Below are positions 26,095-37,442 of a stretch of 64,000 nucleotides of DNA, one piece after another (the first letter of the stretch is position 1; each line of letters starts with the position of its first letter). The notes beneath the pieces are model-generated. The model saw nothing but the letters and a program-made list of their open reading frames with translations, ran no database searches and was not told the DNA's origin. This stretch comes from Endomychus coccineus. Taxonomy: Eukaryota; Arthropoda; Insecta; Coleoptera; Endomychidae. Location: contig OY294070.1 of the NCBI GenBank assembly GCA_958510875.1, forward strand, positions 11,399,631 through 11,463,630. Direction: 5' to 3'. The position numbers were made by a program, and so were the translations under genes.

Positions 26095-29000
26095 TTACCT
26101 GGTAAAAAATATGATCAAGCTGATGAGGAGTGTCACCGTGGATGTCGACAAGGTCCCCGCTCCACCCGAGTATCGAGCTTGGCCACAAGCAGGCGGACAG
26201 ACAGGAATCACGGTCTCTACGCATACAATAACATCCAGCTATAGCTAAACTACCACTGACATCAACATGCTACATTCAACAAATCGTAATAATACGATAA
26301 ATATTAACAAAACATCCAATGTAACCAAGACGGAACTTAGATACATCATCGTTACATACAAAGAGTGATCCGAATTGAACTTTACGATTTAAAACCTTTC
26401 TCTGCGTTATTTTCCTGGTGAAATGATTTTTGATTACGTGAAAAGGTTTGGGAAACGCTGGACTGTACAGGGTGTCCGGAAATAAATGACGTGTACAACG
26501 GAAGACCACAAGTTCCTTGGCCGAAAATATGATGATTTAACCCAACTTACCTATATACTAAGTTGCTTAGTTTTGGCTTCAAAAACGATTAATTTTTTCA
26601 AATAAGTCGAAAATCTTTGTTAGTTTTTATGCATTTTTTAGTCACGCGTTTGTATGGAAGAAACCCTAATTTCGAAAATTACAGGATGTTTAAAAACTTG
26701 GTCAGAATAAATTTTTTTCTAACTCCCTGTATAATCACTACCAATTTTTTTTTCTGGATAGTTACTTTTATTTAGAAGCTATTTACCCCCTTACAAAATT
26801 TCTGTGGGGCAAATGATTCAGCAACAAAAAAATATTTTCTAAAACCATACAAGCCTGAATCAATAATTGTGACTTAACAAAAATAAAGTTTTTTTTTTAA
26901 AGTTGGCTATGATTAATTTGACAAATAAAAAAGAGCATATTACTTTGATGTCATAGATACTGAAGTGTAATGTACAATTAATTACCTAATGTTACAACAA
27001 ATGTTCAAAATGGCGACCATTTTCTTGAACACATGCGTACATTGAAAATTAAGTTGTACTCTTCGTAGTGTAGCGGGTTAACGAAGTGTTGGCAACATTT
27101 GAAATTCTGCAATTTAAATCTTCCTCGGTTTCAATGGGAGATGAGTAAACTTTTGTTTTCATGGCATCCCATAAAAAAAATCACAGGGTGTTAGGTCCGG
27201 TCATCTTGCTGGTCATTTTACAGGATCATTATTCCCTCTTCCAATCCACCGATTTGGGTGAATCTCCCATCGGTTCATTTCAGATGCAATATCACAATTG
27301 TGATTACTTTGAATAAAGCTTTATAACATATCATATTTCTCGTGATTTTCGTAAGACTTTTACGATAAAATGAGTTAATTGTTATTATGACGGAAATAAA
27401 ATGGTAAATACCGACAAACGGATAAACACTGTCGTAGATGACACCCGCCTACTACTACCAGCAAAATATTATTTTCGCTATTAAATACTTGCACATAAAA
27501 AGCGACCCGACATAAGATACATAAAAAGAGCTAAAAAAATCATTTTTAGCTAAACCATAGTCAACTACGATTCCCATTTGAAAAAATACAACTCGAAACT
27601 GCACTATTTTCAAATTTTTCTAACACCACTAGATTATACAGAAAAAAATGCCTCAAAATGTGAAAGTTATTTTCTCCTAACTTTACGAACAACCACGATA
27701 CTCACATGCAGTGGCGGCTCGTGAACTTTTTAAGAGAGGAGGCTGGACATGTTGCCAAGCAAGAACCAACGTTTTTTTTTCTTTGAATTTTTGAAATTTT
27801 TTCTTTTTTTTTGAAGTTTTTCATTTTTTGTTTTTTTTTATTATTTTTATTCACTTTTTTTTATATATTAACGGAATTCTACGGTTTTTAGTTTGCGAAA
27901 AATGATCAATAATATTATCATGAAATGTATCATTTTGTTTTAACTGTTTTACTAAATCTTTTTCAATAGATATCAAACTAACATTGTATAAACGATTTTG
28001 GTCCATTGTATTTCGCATGTAAGTTTTAATTCGTTTGAGAGTAGAAAATGATCTCTCCACCGATGCCGACGTGACAGGAATGGTGACTGTCAAACAAAGT
28101 AGTTTATAAAACTGAGGTAAAACTTGTTGCAAATCATTGTCTATCATATATTTTATCATATCTGCGTGACTGTCGTATTGGCCTAAAATATCTTTATCCG
28201 AGTAGATAACGCATAATTCATTGTGCAGTGCTATTTAATCAAAAAATTTATATTTTAGAACTAAGTTATCTAAAAGTGTATTGGGAAACTCTTTTGAAAA
28301 ATCTTCTATTCGGCAAGTCGAAAAACTTCAATTCGTGTAAATCGGAAAATCGAATCTCAATTTGACCTTTAATAGTATCTAAAATTTCATAAAAAAAAAA
28401 GTTGTTTATAATGTAGTTTCTTGTCTACCAAATTATGTTTCCCTCCTTCAACAATATTATGTTTACCGGCTAATTTAAACTTAATACTCGATGTAATATG
28501 TTCCTGCGATTTTTCATGTCTGTCTATACCACGAGCAAAATTTTCAAATCATCATAACCCGAGTGCCCCCAACATGAAGTTGTATCAGATGTAAATAGCA
28601 AGCAATATAATTTATTGTGTATTTCGATTTTGAAACATACCGGTCATCACTAATCCTTTCAAATCCGGTAAAGGTCGTTTATTTTAAAAAAACACTTTTC
28701 TGTAATATGTTAATCCACTAAATGGATTTTCTAAGTCAGCAACTGCACATTTTAACGTTAAATAACTCAGGGAACAGATAAATTATAACTTAACCTTACT
28801 TCGCTTCGCGAAACAAAAACAACAGTTGACGGAGCACGTGTCTCGTGGTGCCGCTGCCGCCCAGCAGCTCGCAGGGCAGGAAGTAATAGTATTTCGACCG
28901 AGTGCGAACGAGAAGCTAGCCTACCGAGAGTGTTGCCATATCCGCTGTTTTACCCTATTTGGCAGTTGAACTGGTTGGAAAAACGGCAACTGTGTTGACC

Positions 29001-32000
29001 ACACGTATTTAGCGTTTGAGATATATAGAGAATCTAGCCTCTGGCCACTGTTGCCAGATTAAAAATAACTATTGAGAACGGGAAATTAATTGTACAATTT
29101 AAAGAATTATCAGAGAAACAGGAAATAAAATGGAGAATGATCATTAAGATAAATTGGTGAGGAGGCTGAGCCTCCTTAGCCTCCTTCGAGGAGCCGCCAC
29201 TGCTCACATGTGGTTAAAAGTTGAAAATCGAACTTTTGTTTACAGCTTGAAAACAGAAGACAATAGCAACTTTTTGTTTCCGCCAGTGAACTTACCTCAA
29301 AAAAAAAAAGAAATCTAGCATGCGACTTCCATTTTTTTTCGTATCTCCTATGGTTACCGAGTTACCTGTACAAACATCGAAATTTACCCTGTACAGGGTG
29401 TCCCATTTTGGGTACTTTTGCGGGGTATCTCCTTTATTTTTAAAGATAGAGAGTTGCGGTTTTCGCGACACTGTGCTACTTTTTCATAAAACTCAAGATG
29501 CCGTCAACAGAATTTTCATAGCCCTTTTAGTTTTTAAGATACAGGGCATTTCTGAAAATGTTGCATTTTGTGACCCCCCTCGTATCTCCGTTATCCTTCA
29601 ACTTATCGAAAAGGTAAAATAACATTCTAATAGATTTTTTTCCGTAGAATGCAGTGGTGTAGATAACTTTTGTTACATATTTACTGTTTTTGAGTTATAA
29701 AGTAAACTTATGTTTTTTTAAATGGAACATCCTGTATATTTATAGACTATAAAATTTGTCTTTTTTTTACCTTTTCAAAAATATATGATAGTATAAACTT
29801 TTTTTCAGAAACACGCAAATAATTGACAATTTTCAGAAAATTAAATACATATTTTAATAGTAGGCTATGGATAACAATAATAAACAAGTGCAACTTACAT
29901 ATTACTAACAAATAATTGGATACCTTGTATATAGGTATCTATTAAAAAAAATTCCCATAGATCTTTTTCTAACAGTGAGTTTGTAACAACAGTTTTGTGG
30001 CGTAAAGTGACAATATAACAAAAACACAAAAAAATAACATTATTAAAAAAAATTAAATGTGATGTTCAAATTGACCACCATTTTCTCTAATGCAAAATTG
30101 GCACATCTTTGAGATTCTTTGAATAGCGTTCAAAAGAACCATTGTTCTCATTCGCAGATTTCGAAAAGCTAAATGAATTGCCTCTCGAAGTTTTGCAATG
30201 CCGTCATATCGAGTTTTATATACTTCATTTTGTATATAACCCCATAAAAAAAATCTAAAATTGAGAGATCTGGTGATCGTGGAGGCCATCTAACAGGTCC
30301 GTTGGTACCTATCCATCTTTGAGGAAAGTTATTATTTAGAAAGGCCCTTAAGAGCCTAGAGTTATGACTTGGGGCACCATCTTGCTGTAGGTAAACAGCA
30401 TTATACTGGGCTAATGGAATGTTTTCGAGCAGTTCTGGAACAACTTCCTCAAGAATTTCTAGGTATCTACGTGCTGTAAGACCTCCTTCAAAAATCCTAT
30501 AAACTATATGTCTACCCAAAATAAAACATGAAACCTCAACTCCAAAGCGTCCTTGTTGTGCCCTTTCAAACATTAAATGCAGATTTTCACTACGCCAGTT
30601 CCTGGTATTGTGACGATTGAAAATGCCAGCACTTGAAATAAAGCATTCGTCTGACCAAAAAATAAGTCTGCCAAATAAATCGTTAGCATCGATTTGTTGC
30701 AAATACCACTGGCAAAACAGTGCCCGGCGCTCGGCATCGCCAGGATGCAAATGTTGTAGTATATTAAATTTGTATGGATGATACCTATATTTCTTCAAGA
30801 TCCTCTGAGCGTTAGTTTTTGGCACACCAATTTCCTTCTAAATTTTTCTACATGAGGACGAAGATGTTGCTTCTATATATCCTAAAGTATCTATCTCTTT
30901 TCTTTCCCTGTTCTCTTTGTTGTATGTTTTAGGGCGCGGGTGAACAAATGATCCGTGCTCAACTAAATTTGCTTTTAAACGGGCAAATATCCCAAAAAAC
31001 GGTTGCCTTCTTTCTGGATATCTAACAAGCAAAAATTAAAATGATAATAGAGATTTTCATAGCCATAATAGCTTACTCACCTTTGGAAATATATTTCCGA
31101 AGCTTCTTCAGAATTTTCATTACTCTGTATAAAACATACCATCATATCATATTTCTCATAATTTTCGTAAACTGCCATTATTCGAAAAAATTGATAAATA
31201 TCTATTGAATAATGATACCAAAAGAACGAAAATAAACAGCTTAAATGCGATAGAGATTTGATGTTTATTTCTGTTTCTTGTCATAAACAATATCAATGGC
31301 CTACAATTAAAATATGTATTTAATTTCTAAAAATTGTCAATTATTTGCGTGTTTCTGAAAAAAAGTTTATACTATCATATATTTTTGAAAAGGTAAAAAA
31401 AAGACAAATTTTATAGTCTATAAATATACAGGATGTTCCATTAAAAAAAACATAAGTTTGCTATATAACTCAAAAACAGTAAATATGTAACAAAAGTTAT
31501 CTACACCACTGCATTCTACGGAAGAAAAACTATTAGAATGTTATTTTACCTTTTCGATAAGTTGAAGGATAACGGAGATACTAGGGGGGTCACAAAATGT
31601 AACATTTTCAGAAATGCCCTGTATCTTAAAAACTAAAAGGGCTATGAAAATTCTGTTGACGGCATCTTGAGTTTTACGAAAAAGTAGCACAGTGTCGCGA
31701 AAACCGCAACTCTCTATCTTTAAAAATAAAGGAGATACCCCGCAAAAGTACCCAAAATGGGACACCCTGTACATATATTTTTCAACATTTGTGTACTGCG
31801 TATTCGTATAATGACACACGCAATTATTGACTAAACAACTGAACGTCAAACCAACTTTTGACGTTTGTAAAGATTTTCCACAGCCTACTTAACATGAAAA
31901 CAAAAACCGTCTTTTTGTGAGTCAACCAATGAAAAAACAACAAGAGTTATAAGTCATTGCAAATGAAATTTCACTTAGAATCCAAATCTGCAAAAATCCA

Positions 32001-35000
32001 ATATGGCGCCTATAAATAAATATATTTGCAAAATTTCGATTTTTTTACAAATAAATCAGGAACGGTTGCCCTTAGCCTTGATTTCGGATTCTTAAACAGA
32101 ACAAAAAAGCGGTTACTAAAATCCCAATGGTAAGGGTCGAATTTGGAACGCACTGCATTTTATTACATCAGAAAAATCATAAAGTCCAATTTCGATCACC
32201 CTGTAAAAAGTTCCTATACAATTAAAATAACAAATATATAATAACGTTACATCCTGCAAAATTGAACGAGACGATCCAAGCCAAAATCAAATCGAATTCG
32301 ACTTACCAAACAATTCCACTATGCCTTCGGCGGTACCCAAAATGTTGGACGCTTTGCACACGTACTGGCCGTATTGACGTTTCTCGATCGTTATCACCCG
32401 GAGCGTGGTGTCCGTAAATTCGTCGGCGGTGGCGAAATGCGAGATCGAATAATGCTGATTGTTGCTGAGCGTCAGATCCTCTTTGACCCAGAGGAGGGCG
32501 GGTGGTGGATATGCCTCGACGTGACATTCCAAATCCATGTCGTATTGCAACGCCTGACCCAACCTGGGACGGGGTACGGTGACTACAGGGGCGAATTCGA
32601 CTTCGACGGCGATGTTACCTACGAGAAAGATATTTTAAATCGATCGCCGGCATCCCCGGCTCGAAGGACCACCAAGTTTGTGACGTATCGTACGAAACAA
32701 ACTGACAATTCTGAAGGATTCAGTTACTCATCAACTAATTTATGCATTTTATGTTGCTACACTCAGAATACATATATTTGACTTACGTTTCGTTCCTCTC
32801 CCGACGCCGTTATCAGCGACGCAGTAGTAAGTACCTCGATCCTCTTTCCTGATTTGTTTGATTTTCAATATATTTCCTTTGTAGATCGATCCTCCAGTAG
32901 GTAAAATGGCGTTATTTTCCCTCCTCCACGAGATCCTCGGCGGCGGGTATCCTCCTGCATAACACTCCATTTCCACAGCTAAAATAAAAAAAATTCGTAA
33001 AACATCTTCGCTGAACATCAGAATTGCGTTTCGACAACAATACGCTCATCTTCAGGAAACAATGAAGTTGTGTGCTAAAAACTGCTGTCGAACTACAAAT
33101 TTAGATGCCATTAAAGCTCACCTTCTCCTTCCGACACAATGACTGATCTAGTGGAATTGTCCGAGATGAATGGAGGTCTTCGGACCTGTAATTCAACTTC
33201 GGCTGATACCCTGTTGCTCGGCGAGATGATAATTTGACAATGATAGAAGCCCGCATCTGTTTCTTGAATGTCCTTGATTTGCAACGTGTAAGTAGAACTG
33301 GCCTGTTAGAAAAAACCAAAGCATTAATGAACAATTGGTGTCCTCTTTTGAAATCTCGTAGGAAAAGTAGGAGTGACATGTTGGTACTCCAGAAAAGCAA
33401 TCAACTGTTTTCTTCAAGAACTCATTCTGTCTAGGCATATAGGGTTTAAATTTATCCAGGAAATCACTACCAAAGAATACTCTGAGAACTTAGCTGATGA
33501 CTTGATACTAATGATGTTGGAGTACTATATTGCACCCTGTGTTATTTAGGATGTTCATTAATGATTTTCAAATTCATTTTCAAAAATAGGTTTCACAGCT
33601 TCAACACCAGGGTCAAAGAATAATTAGACTGGGGCCTCGAGGGCAACGAAAGCGCGGATAAACTAGCCAGAAAAGGCTCTTAAGCGACTAGTCTATTTTC
33701 GGGGCGGGAATATCTTTGCAGATATAGTCCCTTTCGGATGTGAAAATTAATATAAATAAATGTTAGCTTTCAATAAAACAACTTTTTACTCAACATACAA
33801 GCAAACAAATTGAAAGTAATATTGGATTATAGTCCAGGCATTTGAGGAAGAAAATCGACGATTTTTGTCCGAATTTCCGCGAGGTCTAATTTTTGTCTAT
33901 TCTTATGTATTTGGCACGCTGAACACGATGGTGTAGTTTAAATTTGAATTAACCCTGTGCTCAAAAAACTATGACCGTTTTTTTAACCCAAAAATTGCCA
34001 TTTTCCGATTTTTTGCGTTTTGAGACAAAACTATGGGTTGTATGGAAAAATGTTTGAACAAAACTTGTTGGACAATTTAATACGCAATATTAGGTGCAGA
34101 ATAATAAAATCTTTCGAATCAATTTAGGCTTAGATCGATAACGTAGGTATTTCGTCCGAAATTCGTAAAATACGGTTTTTTCAAAATGGCCGATTCTGGC
34201 GCAAAAAAATGAGGTAGGTCAAAATACTAGGAACCGAAAGAAGAGTAATAAAAATACAATCTTCCCACCGAAACAGAATATGAAAAAAACAAAAACTCTG
34301 ACATATACTCCATTTTTCAATGTGCTAAAAAAACACACTAAATGGGGCCCTATCTTGAGCCCATGACCTCGAATCGACTTTGGACCAGAGCCAAAAATCG
34401 CGTGTTAATTTGTCCAACGACTTTTATCCAAACATTTTTCCATACAACCCATAGTTTTGTCTCAAAACGCAAAAAATCGGAAAATGGCCATTTTTGGGTC
34501 CAAAAAATGGTCAGTTTTTTTAGCACAGGGTTAATTTAAACCACACCATCGTGTTCAGCGTGTCAAGATACATAAGAATAGACTAAAATTAGACCTCGCG
34601 GGAATTCGGACAAAAAAATTCCTTGAATGCCTAGACTATTAGTAATAAATAATACCGGGATATCAAAAATTATCTTGGTCAAAACACTATCGAACTAGTC
34701 CGCCTGCACCCGACAAGACTAGAAACCCCGAATCGAGCAAGTAGTTCCGATTGAGGGAAACCTCTCTGAGGATAAACGTTATCTATGCGAAAGCTGAGAT
34801 ACTTTAAGAATTTTCGCTGAATACCCTCTAGCAGGTGAATATGAATCTGATAGGTAAGAGACCACACGACTGAAGCGTATTCAAGGCGAGATCTTATAAA
34901 TGAATTGTACAGCAGCAGTAGTGTTTCAATATTGACGGAGTCTCGCGAGCTTCTGATAATGAAACCCATGAGCCTGGATGCTGCGGACGCCACTGAATCA

Positions 35001-37442
35001 ACATCATTGTCGAAAGAAAGACTAGAGGTGAAGTAGACACCCAGATCTCGAATATTTTCACATCGTGGAACAACGGGGCCAACTAAATAGCATAGTCTCG
35101 GGCCCCAAAATGTCGATTAAATAGGAAAATTTATTTAAAATAGAAACAGGTACTCTCAGGTCTCAGCTACGCGCGTCTAACGGGCGACGTACAAAGGGAA
35201 TTTTCTAGCTACTAAAATATACCCAAAAGCGGTTAAAAGCTAGCGGCCTATAGCCGAAAACACTTCATTACAACTGGCGCCGGCCGCACGGGGCATAAAA
35301 CAGCCCCAAATTAACAAGATCGAGGTAAAAAGTATAAACTCTAACTGACGCGTAACGAGCTCCTCGAGGCATATGTCAAAATGATTACTTTCTTAGCTAA
35401 TTACATAGGACGTCTGGCGTTCATGCAATTGTGTTTTTATACAATTCGAACCTTCTAATTTCGATAGGCCACGTGAAAATCCCGGAGTCTAAAGCGCTAG
35501 AGACTTCTGAGTGTTATAACATTCGTATAAAATTAGAAACTTCAAATTAATTAATTTGACACAAGTTTTGATAACGTAAAGTATGACACACGTTTTAGAT
35601 TTCATAACCACCCTGGACCAAGATAATTTTTGATATCCTGGTATTTATTACACACAGCAACCACATATAAACAGTTACTATGGACAAAAATTAGAAATCA
35701 ATCATTTATGACAATAACTGAATGTCACAATGAAAAAATCAAAACTCAATAAATGAATCACATCAAAATTACCCCCAAAATGTTCAAACAGGAGATTTCA
35801 AGGATCGAAAAATACATCTTGACTGAAGAAAAACCCGCCAAAGATAATGAAGTAGTCCATCAAATGTACTTCATTCATCAAGTCAAGGCTCCCACAATTT
35901 CCCATCTACCAGATATAATCAAAGATGATCTTGAAGAAAATTTCGAATCTGCAGATACGGAAAACAATATCTCAAAAGAACAGCTGCTTCATCTCATTGA
36001 ATGCGATGAGAAAACTACCAAATGTATGGATTGCATTAAAAAAGTAATCGGTAAGCAAGGTTGACAAAAACATATTCTAGTTTGTTCTAAATGTTTCAAC
36101 AAAAGGATATTTTTCACTGAAGTCAACAGAAAGTATCTAATAACAATTGTGGAATGAATGTATTGATAGAAAAACTAAAAATGACACAACGGGATAATTT
36201 GACATTTTAACACATCGGAGCACACAGAATTACCGCTAAACTGACTTAGCTCCCATGAAAGCCTATTACAGCATATTTTTGTTTACAGATTGTGAGCCCC
36301 AGTCAGAGAAAGACAGCAATGAGGTGGATGGTTACTTGTACGATTATTGAGAATAAATCGTAGCAGTACGAATAAATTAAGAAAAATATTCGGAATTGAA
36401 GTTATTTCATAATAAAGCATTCAAAGGGGAAATTGTTCTTAGCTTTATCCTTTCATTCATGTACAGCTGATCTACATTTTCAAATGCACTGTAGGTACAT
36501 TATAGTGCACAGGTCAACTACCAACAGTTTTAAGTAAATAATACCGCACCCCTAGTTCCACACAGGTGAAATCCTAACCTAAACATAGCAAATAAAATAA
36601 AACCAGAAATGAGTACTCACCGTATCATATCGAAGGGAAAATCTTGAGTCATGTAAAATAAGAGAGCTCCCAGTAGATATTGGTAAACTGTAACTGCCAC
36701 CAGCAGGATCCGCTTTAATCCATAACACTGAATAATCAGAAGTATACTGCACTGAGCATGATAATTCAACTGTACCACCTATGTCCTTAATTTGTTGCTG
36801 TGATATGTAAGAAATTGTTGGTGATCGTTGAGCAAGAGCTAAAACAAAACATTGCTATATTCACTTTCCAATGAATGAATTCTGAATTGATAAAACAGTT
36901 CATTAAGATATTTTTTTGTTGAAATGGGAACACTTGCCATCAAGCTTGTATTAATATGAGTGTTTATGATCTGTGACAGAAAGTTTAAAACAAAAGACAT
37001 TTTGTCATTATATGTAAACAAAGAACTTTTTATCGCCAGTTGTAGGACTCGTAACCGATTTCGTGCCCACATTATCGGGGCGTTTTCCCAACAAATCTAA
37101 TAATCTTATTTTGCGTTGAAGCTGTAATGTAAGAAAGATGCGTCACATCCAATATATTGGATTATTCATCGCTGAGTAATTGGATGCGTCATCAATTCAC
37201 AAATAAAAGAATTCATCTAGTAGGCAAGGCACACTTTCAGAAATACACAATAATATAAGGTAAGTAAACAATAAACAAACAGATAAGGCCTCGATTCTTA
37301 TATATATAAATAGATAAGAGTTAGTAAACAAACAATGAATGGGAGTTTCCTTTCTAATCTTCAATAAATAAATTTATAGGTACTCACCGTATTGTATAAA
37401 AACACTTAAAACTAAAACAACCATAACATACGTCCCCGCCAT
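26095..37442 (-). CDS. Lac: Lachesin, GPI-anchored Ig-superfamily cell adhesion protein
   Basis: Six minus-strand exons: 37388-37442, 36621-36838, 33122-33302, 32787-32978, 32307-32618 and 26095-26216. All introns are GT-AG and lengths sum to 1080 nt (359 aa), the usual lachesin length. Exon 1 encodes a signal peptide (MAGTYVMVVLVLSVFIQY). Domain 1 has PTISYISQQQIKDIGGTVEL and DTASSTYTLQIKDIQETDAG; domain 2 has AVEMECYAGGYPPPRISW and EDRGTYYCVADNG; domain 3 has LGQALQYDMDLECHVEAYPP and YGQYVCKASN. The tail VIPVCPPACGQA is diagnostic; a hydrophobic end (TVTLLISLIIFF) then fits GPI attachment. In flies lachesin is a surface homophilic adhesion protein needed for septate junctions and tracheal shape. 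Intron 5 (6.1 kb) carries three transposons and intron 2 (3.3 kb) a nested gene and repeats. The reading frame is intact. Confidence 0.96.
26468..27415 (-). mobile_element. Deleted mariner-type element (DUF4817/DDE relic)
   Basis: A TA dinucleotide at 26466-26467 is followed by CAGGGTGTCCGGAAATAAAT, like the terminus at 29394; the other end is lost. On the minus strand, SYENHEKYDML and SFIQSNHNCDIASEM (about 27300-27380, the N-terminal exon) run almost directly into NRWIGRGNNDPVKWPAR, DLTPCDFF and MKTKVYSSPIETEEDL (about 27080-27265). The middle of the transposase, including the first two catalytic Asp, is deleted. In-frame stops are present. Confidence 0.65.
27709..29202 (-). mobile_element. 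hAT transposon, internally deleted, copy 2
   Basis: Inverted relative to the other two copies. Ends CAGTGGCGGCTC and GAGCCGCCACTG are exact inverted repeats; flanks CTCACATG at 27701-27708 and 29203-29210 give a perfect 8-bp target duplication. It lies inside lachesin intron 5. It lacks the 4-nt frameshifting insertion shared by the copies at 7866 and 59471. Confidence 0.93.
27851..28159 (-). pseudogene. hAT transposase C-terminal dimerisation domain, copy 2
   Basis: Carries SASVERSFSTLKRIKTYMR and NRLYNVSLISIEKD. Here the frame continues upstream through HNELCVIYSDKDILGQYD without the 4-nt insertion of the other copies, so this copy keeps the ancestral frame at that point. The catalytic core is deleted. 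Confidence 0.85.
29394..31769 (-). mobile_element. Mariner-type (DD41D) transposon with 470-bp inverted repeats
   Basis: TA target duplications (29392-29393 and 31770-31771) flank CAGGGTGTCCCATTTTGGGT and its exact inverse. The inverted repeats run about 470 bp (to about 29865 and from about 31297) with only a few mismatches. One minus-strand transposase gene lies inside. The total of 2,376 bp and near-identical ends suggest a fairly recent insertion in lachesin intron 5. Confidence 0.93.
30053..31178 (-). pseudogene. DD41D mariner-type transposase with intron, nonsense codon and frameshift
   Basis: Exons 31081-31178 and 30053-31021 flank a canonical 59-nt GT-AG intron that splits an Arg codon (EIYFQ-R-YPERRQP), giving about 355 aa. 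The N-terminus is a DUF4817-type helix-turn-helix. The DDE domain shows FWSDECF (first Asp), YLQQDGAPSHN (second Asp) and RSPDLSILDFF. Counting from the second Asp to the Asp of LDFF gives 41 residues, matching the DD41D (rosa-like) group. Lesions: TAG at 30838-30840 within CRKI-KEIGV, and a run of eight T (30246-30253 on the plus strand) where nine are needed for the expected DFFLWGYIQNEVYKTR. Confidence 0.85.
33625..33690 (+). pseudogene. LINE RNase H scrap
   Basis: A short frame reads DWGLEGNESADKLARKGS, the late RNase H motif of R1/jockey-type LINEs (usually PGHxGxxGNExAD). Nothing else of the element is retained nearby. Lies in lachesin intron 2. Confidence 0.55.
33829..34642. mobile_element. 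Foldback element of the TCCAGGCATTT family
   Basis: Arms of about 250 bp (33829-34080 and 34395-34642 inverted) share TTTGTCCGAATT, ACACGATGGTGTAG-type and AAAACTATGGGTTGTATGG blocks. The centre matches internal blocks of the tandem cluster at 2733-4180 in inverse orientation. Non-coding. Confidence 0.75.
34679..35065 (-). pseudogene. LINE reverse transcriptase C-terminal fragment
   Basis: Two overlapping minus-strand frames encode IRDLGVYFTSSLSFDNDVDS, ASRLMGFIIRSSRD, LYNSFIRSRLEYASVVW and IHLLEGIQRKFLKYLSFR, the thumb region of jockey/R1-type reverse transcriptase. One frameshift joins them; truncated on both sides. Confidence 0.8.
35072..35534. repeat. Interspersed repeat R2, copy 2
   Basis: Same orientation and nearly full overlap with 4257-4718, starting AACGGGGCCAACTAAATAGC and ending TTCGTATAAAATTAG. 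Substitutions and small indels only. Confidence 0.7.
35753..36350 (+). CDS. Unrecognised 119-aa protein, nested in a lachesin intron
   Basis: Exon 35753-36050 ends at a GTAAGC donor; exon 36289-36350 begins after TTTACAG. Together they give 360 nt in frame with ATG and TGA, and AATAAA follows at 36352. The product is acidic and hydrophilic, without a signal peptide or membrane segment. It contains a Cys-containing stretch (HLIECDEKTTKCMDCIKKVI) and an acidic, Tyr-rich tail (NEVDGYLYDY). I do not recognise the family. The intact frame over two exons with good splice sites and a close poly(A) signal argue that it is a real small gene transcribed opposite to lachesin. Conservation in related species would decide this. 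Confidence 0.6.

Larger units (their letters stand above)
34643..35650. mobile_element. Inverted-repeat-bounded composite with LINE piece and R2
   Basis: The sequence at 34643-34680, containing ATATCAAAAATTATCTTGG, returns inverted at 35616-35650 with one 3-nt indel. Inside are a LINE fragment (34679-35065) and repeat R2 (35072-35534). No target duplication was resolved; the inverted repeats may be a DNA transposon that received insertions. Confidence 0.5.

Noticed and set aside
29320..29622. 100-codon frame repeated inverted at 31541-31849
   Set aside because: Both lie in the long inverted ends of the mariner-type transposon and are identical for that reason, not because they are genes.
32374..32781. 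135-codon plus-strand frame over lachesin exon 5
   Set aside because: Antisense shadow of a conserved GC-richer exon; lachesin accounts for it.
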